A stretch of 10,045 nt of DNA from Cephalothrix simula (Eukaryota; Nemertea; Palaeonemertea; Archinemertea; Cephalotrichidae), in the NCBI GenBank assembly GCA_035591015.1, contig JAXIUW010238063.1:1-10045 (forward strand), read 5' to 3'. Below, piece by piece: positions 7,680 through 10,045 of this stretch; within the stretch, counting starts at the first letter, position 1, and every line of letters starts with the position of its first letter. Made by a program: the position numbers and the translations under genes. The notes under the pieces are model-generated. The model did not search any database. It was not told where the DNA came from and saw only the letters and a program-made list of their open reading frames with translations.

Positions 7680-8660
7680 GTAAGTATCAGTTGTTATTGG
7701 AGCACTCTGCTCGTTTGTTTGTAAATACGACCCCAATAGATGAAAGCTAAATATCCATTAGGGACCAGTGAACTTGTATGGAGACTACTAGCCATTTACT
7801 TCATGTGTCAAAAATATAATGATCATAAGCACTTAATTTGAAATATGAATGAATAACGATAGGTACAAAAGGTAATCACTCATTTGAATATGACAGTATT
7901 ATTAAAAAGTTTCATTTTGACGGAAGCACACATGCGCGAGCGCGTGATAACTTCCGGCATTCCTAAAATTGATATTTAACAGCTTAGAGGATCTGAATTT
8001 GTAGTGAAACGGGACAGAAAATGGGTTGGGGAGAATGGAGTTTTAGTGGTAAAAGACTTGATAGATTCGGGTGGGGTTTTTTAAACGACAGACAAGATCC
8101 TATAGCAGTCCCAGAGCATTTAAGATTTACAATATGTTGAATGGAAGTGCTTTTAATAACTTCCTGAAGTTGGGCTAATTTCCCGGAAAAAACCTTGCAA
8201 CCTCCTTGTATTCTCCCCTGCTAGTAGTCTGCATATCATTAGAGATATGATAGGATAGTGATTGAAAATAAAGAATAATGGCGCTGTTGATAAACAGTAG
8301 TAGAGTGCCCCTTAAATTGATTTTGTTGAAGAAACTCCTTTTTTCGCTTGTGCATTCCTTTATTTTGTTGCTTTATATATTTTTCACGCTTTGTATGTTT
8401 TTGTTTATTTAGATGAGCATGGATTTTCTAAATCAAAACGTTAGTAATGTATAAAGTAGATAATGTAACCACTTTTATTGATCTTTTTGTAAACATTTTT
8501 TAATCACTTTAAAGCATAGTTCTTCAATTTCGGTCCTGATATAGATTTTACCCTGCGAAATATCTGGGAATAGTTTTATTACCTTTAACTATGATGGCTT
8601 TAGAGCTTTAGAAAAACGTATATTCTATTATATTAACAATAAGTAGGCCTTTTAAGATGT

Positions 8661-8982
8661 TTATTTATATCGACCATATTAGATTTATAATTAGCCATGT
8701 GTGCGTCAATTTATTCATATCAACCATTTTAAATTTATAATTAGCCATGTGCCTTTAATAATTAGCTTTGATTTCTATAAGATAGGTGTTTGCTAAAGCT
8801 TTATTAGCCATGCGCGTCAATTTTATTTGTTGTGTGCGCAGCCTAGAAATCATTAATTTATTCCCATCAACCATTTTGAATTTCTAATTAGCCATGTGCG
8901 ATGTGCCTTCATGATTCTTGTGTGGCGAATTAATCAATAATTTATTCATATCAACCATTTTGAATTTGTAATTAGCCATGCG
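8661..8982 (+). repeat. 84-bp-period array of the CCATTTT...CCATGTG motif (five copies)
   Basis: Copies read ttattcatatcaaccatttt, then gaatttgtaattagccatgtg or close variants. Their terminal hexamers begin at 8696, 8746, 8809 (a truncated copy), 8893 and 8977. The last three are spaced exactly 84 bases apart. The hexamer is CATGTG or CATGCG here, in contrast to CACGTG in the intron A-B copies. This looks like a short satellite-like or MITE-derived array that has spread within the locus. Confidence 0.85.
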
Positions 8983-9005
8983 CTATCTTACGCTTGAAAT
9001 ATGTA

Positions 9006-9154
9006 AACAATAATGCTATAGTTGATAAATATGGATTTTCAAGGCCCGCAATTTTTTATGGGCCGAGCGCAAAGCGCGAGGTTCAATAAAATCCGAAGTT
9101 AAAACTAAGGGCCAGTTGAAAATCCATATTTATCAACTATCTAGCATTATTGTT
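9006..9154. mobile_element. Fold-back element, 149 bp, with about 42-46-bp arms
   Basis: The left arm aacaataatgcta..tagttgataaatatgg...ttttcaaggccc (9006-9047) matches the reverse complement of 9109-9154, apart from a 2-base indel in each half. The roughly 60-bp centre contains gcgcaaagcgc and is more CpG-rich than its surroundings. The arms are nearly identical, which suggests a relatively recent or conserved element. It directly abuts the transposon-end-like segment at 9160. Confidence 0.85.
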
Positions 9155-9159
9155 ATCAT

Positions 9160-9216
9160 ATCTGGAAATCAGGGAAAATCGGGGAAAATGAAAATCTGGG
9201 AACAGTTGCCACCCTG
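9160..9216 (+). repeat. Transposon-end-like repeat (TCAGGGAAAA...CCACCCTG), copy 1
   Basis: The copy reads ctggaaatcagggaaaatc, a further gggaaaatgaaaa block, then aacagttgccaccctg. It aligns with 9851-9906 over its whole length, in the same orientation. The CCACCCTG end resembles one terminus (reverse complement CAGGGTGG) of hAT-type elements. The opposite end is not identified. Confidence 0.6.
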
Positions 9217-9850
9217 ATAAATTTAGAAATTGATTTGGTGACTGATTTTTTGGTAACAGGACGCGGTTTTCCTTGAATTCCTTTGCCCACTATACCTTTT
9301 ACCTACCTGATCATCAAGGGAGAATGAACTCAATTTTTTCTTTTTTGTAAATATATCCTTTATACATCAATTTTTCATGTTTGTCTGTTGTCATGTGTCG
9401 ACTACTTAGCTCAAATTATTGAATGCTTTATAATGCACATTTGCACTTAGGGAAATGGGATTCATTTTGCCCATGTTGCCATGAATTTTACAATACACAA
9501 TTGGCTGGAGATCAACCAAAAAGAGCCAAAGTCATGTATTCGTAACATTAACCTAGGAAAACATTTTTGGAAAGGAAATGGAACGCACTTTGGTCTGTTT
9601 TGGTTTCAATAGAAAATGGTGAAGGAGTGGGTATAGACACTAATAATAGGGCTTAAAAATATTACTGTTAGGTCAGGGAAAATTCAGGGATTTTTATTCT
9701 TCCAGGGTTTATGCAATATTATAAAAAATGTTGCTTTATGCATAAAAAATCTTTGCGGTTATCATGAAATTATGCCGCTAATGAATTTTTTTCCGAATTT
9801 GTTGCTCACGTGTTCCCAGTAAAAGGTCAGGAATTTATTGCGAAGAGTCG

Positions 9851-9906
9851 TGGAAATCAGGGAAAAGTCAGGGAAAATTAAAACCATGAAACAGTGGCCA
9901 CCCTGG
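9851..9906 (+). repeat. Transposon-end-like repeat, copy 2
   Basis: The copy reads tggaaatcagggaaaagtcagggaaaattaaaa, then aacagtggccaccctgg, parallel to 9160-9216. A fragment tcagggaaaattcaggga at 9673-9690 belongs to the same family. The direct orientation of the two ends rules out their being the two termini of one element. Confidence 0.6.
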
Positions 9907-10045
9907 AAATGATAGGCCTACAGGTATTACAATAAAATTAAAAATTCTGAAATATTATACATACATGGAATGATGGAGAAAGTGTTAAGGAAAAAATGAG
10001 AATAGAAGGAAAAATAATAAAATGATGAAAGTAAAAATGAGAGGA

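Larger units (their letters stand above)
7680..10045 (+). other. 3' intron of the kelch gene, running off the window
   Basis: This begins at the GTAAGT donor of exon C. No fourth kelch exon with a phase-1 acceptor and a Gly-Gly strand is visible, so the next blade probably lies beyond the window. 7680-8600 contains no repeat I can define, only a small CpG-rich near-palindrome (cgcgagcgcg, around 7935-7944). From 8600 onward it holds the 84-bp-period array, a fold-back and two transposon-end-like segments. 9217-9660 and 9907-10045 show nothing recognisable. Confidence 0.7.

Noticed and set aside
8661-8982. CRISPR-like array
   Set aside because: The repeats are AT-rich and diverged, one is truncated, spacers are partly conserved, and the context is an animal intron.

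Overview
This window looks like AT-rich intronic DNA from an animal nuclear genome, most likely an invertebrate. The evidence is three short in-frame exons with canonical GT-AG splice sites, separated by kilobase-scale introns full of old, diverged repeats. There are no bacterial-style reading frames, operons, rRNA or CRISPR arrays. I cannot name the species.

The only gene I can support is on the + strand, and only its middle part lies here. Exon A (2795-2944), exon B (4239-4397) and exon C (7521-7679) are 150, 159 and 159 bp. All three begin and end in intron phase 1 and join without a frame break into about 156 residues. Each exon encodes one kelch-repeat module: an early Trp, a Pro/Arg...His segment, a hydrophobic strand ending in Gly-Gly, then a Leu/Ile-Trp strand. 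The protein is therefore a multi-blade kelch beta-propeller built on a one-blade-per-exon plan. Its other blades, start and stop lie outside the window, and its orthology cannot be fixed from here.

Layout: 1-2794 is upstream intron or 5' flank with no convincing exon, only small hairpins and short tandem duplications. Intron A-B (2945-4238) holds a tRNA-like SINE fragment with a pol III B box (about 3120-3300), small fold-backs, and three copies of a short dispersed motif ending in CACGTG. Intron B-C (4398-7520) is the most mobile-element-rich part. It contains a 504-bp hAT-like MITE with 28-bp terminal inverted repeats and a 10-bp near-perfect target duplication (4671-5174), a roughly 690-bp inverted repeat (5983-6668), and a roughly 360-bp fold-back element (7035-7398). 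The 3' intron (7680 onward) holds further copies of the short motif in an 84-bp periodic array (8661-8982), a 149-bp fold-back (9006-9154), and two copies of a transposon-end-like sequence that end in CCACCCTG.

No new multi-gene system is visible. The most interesting signals are the rigid exon/blade architecture, the periodic dispersed motif whose copies carry CACGTG or its CATGTG/CATGCG variants, and two long inverted repeats in one intron that would fold into long RNA hairpins when transcribed.
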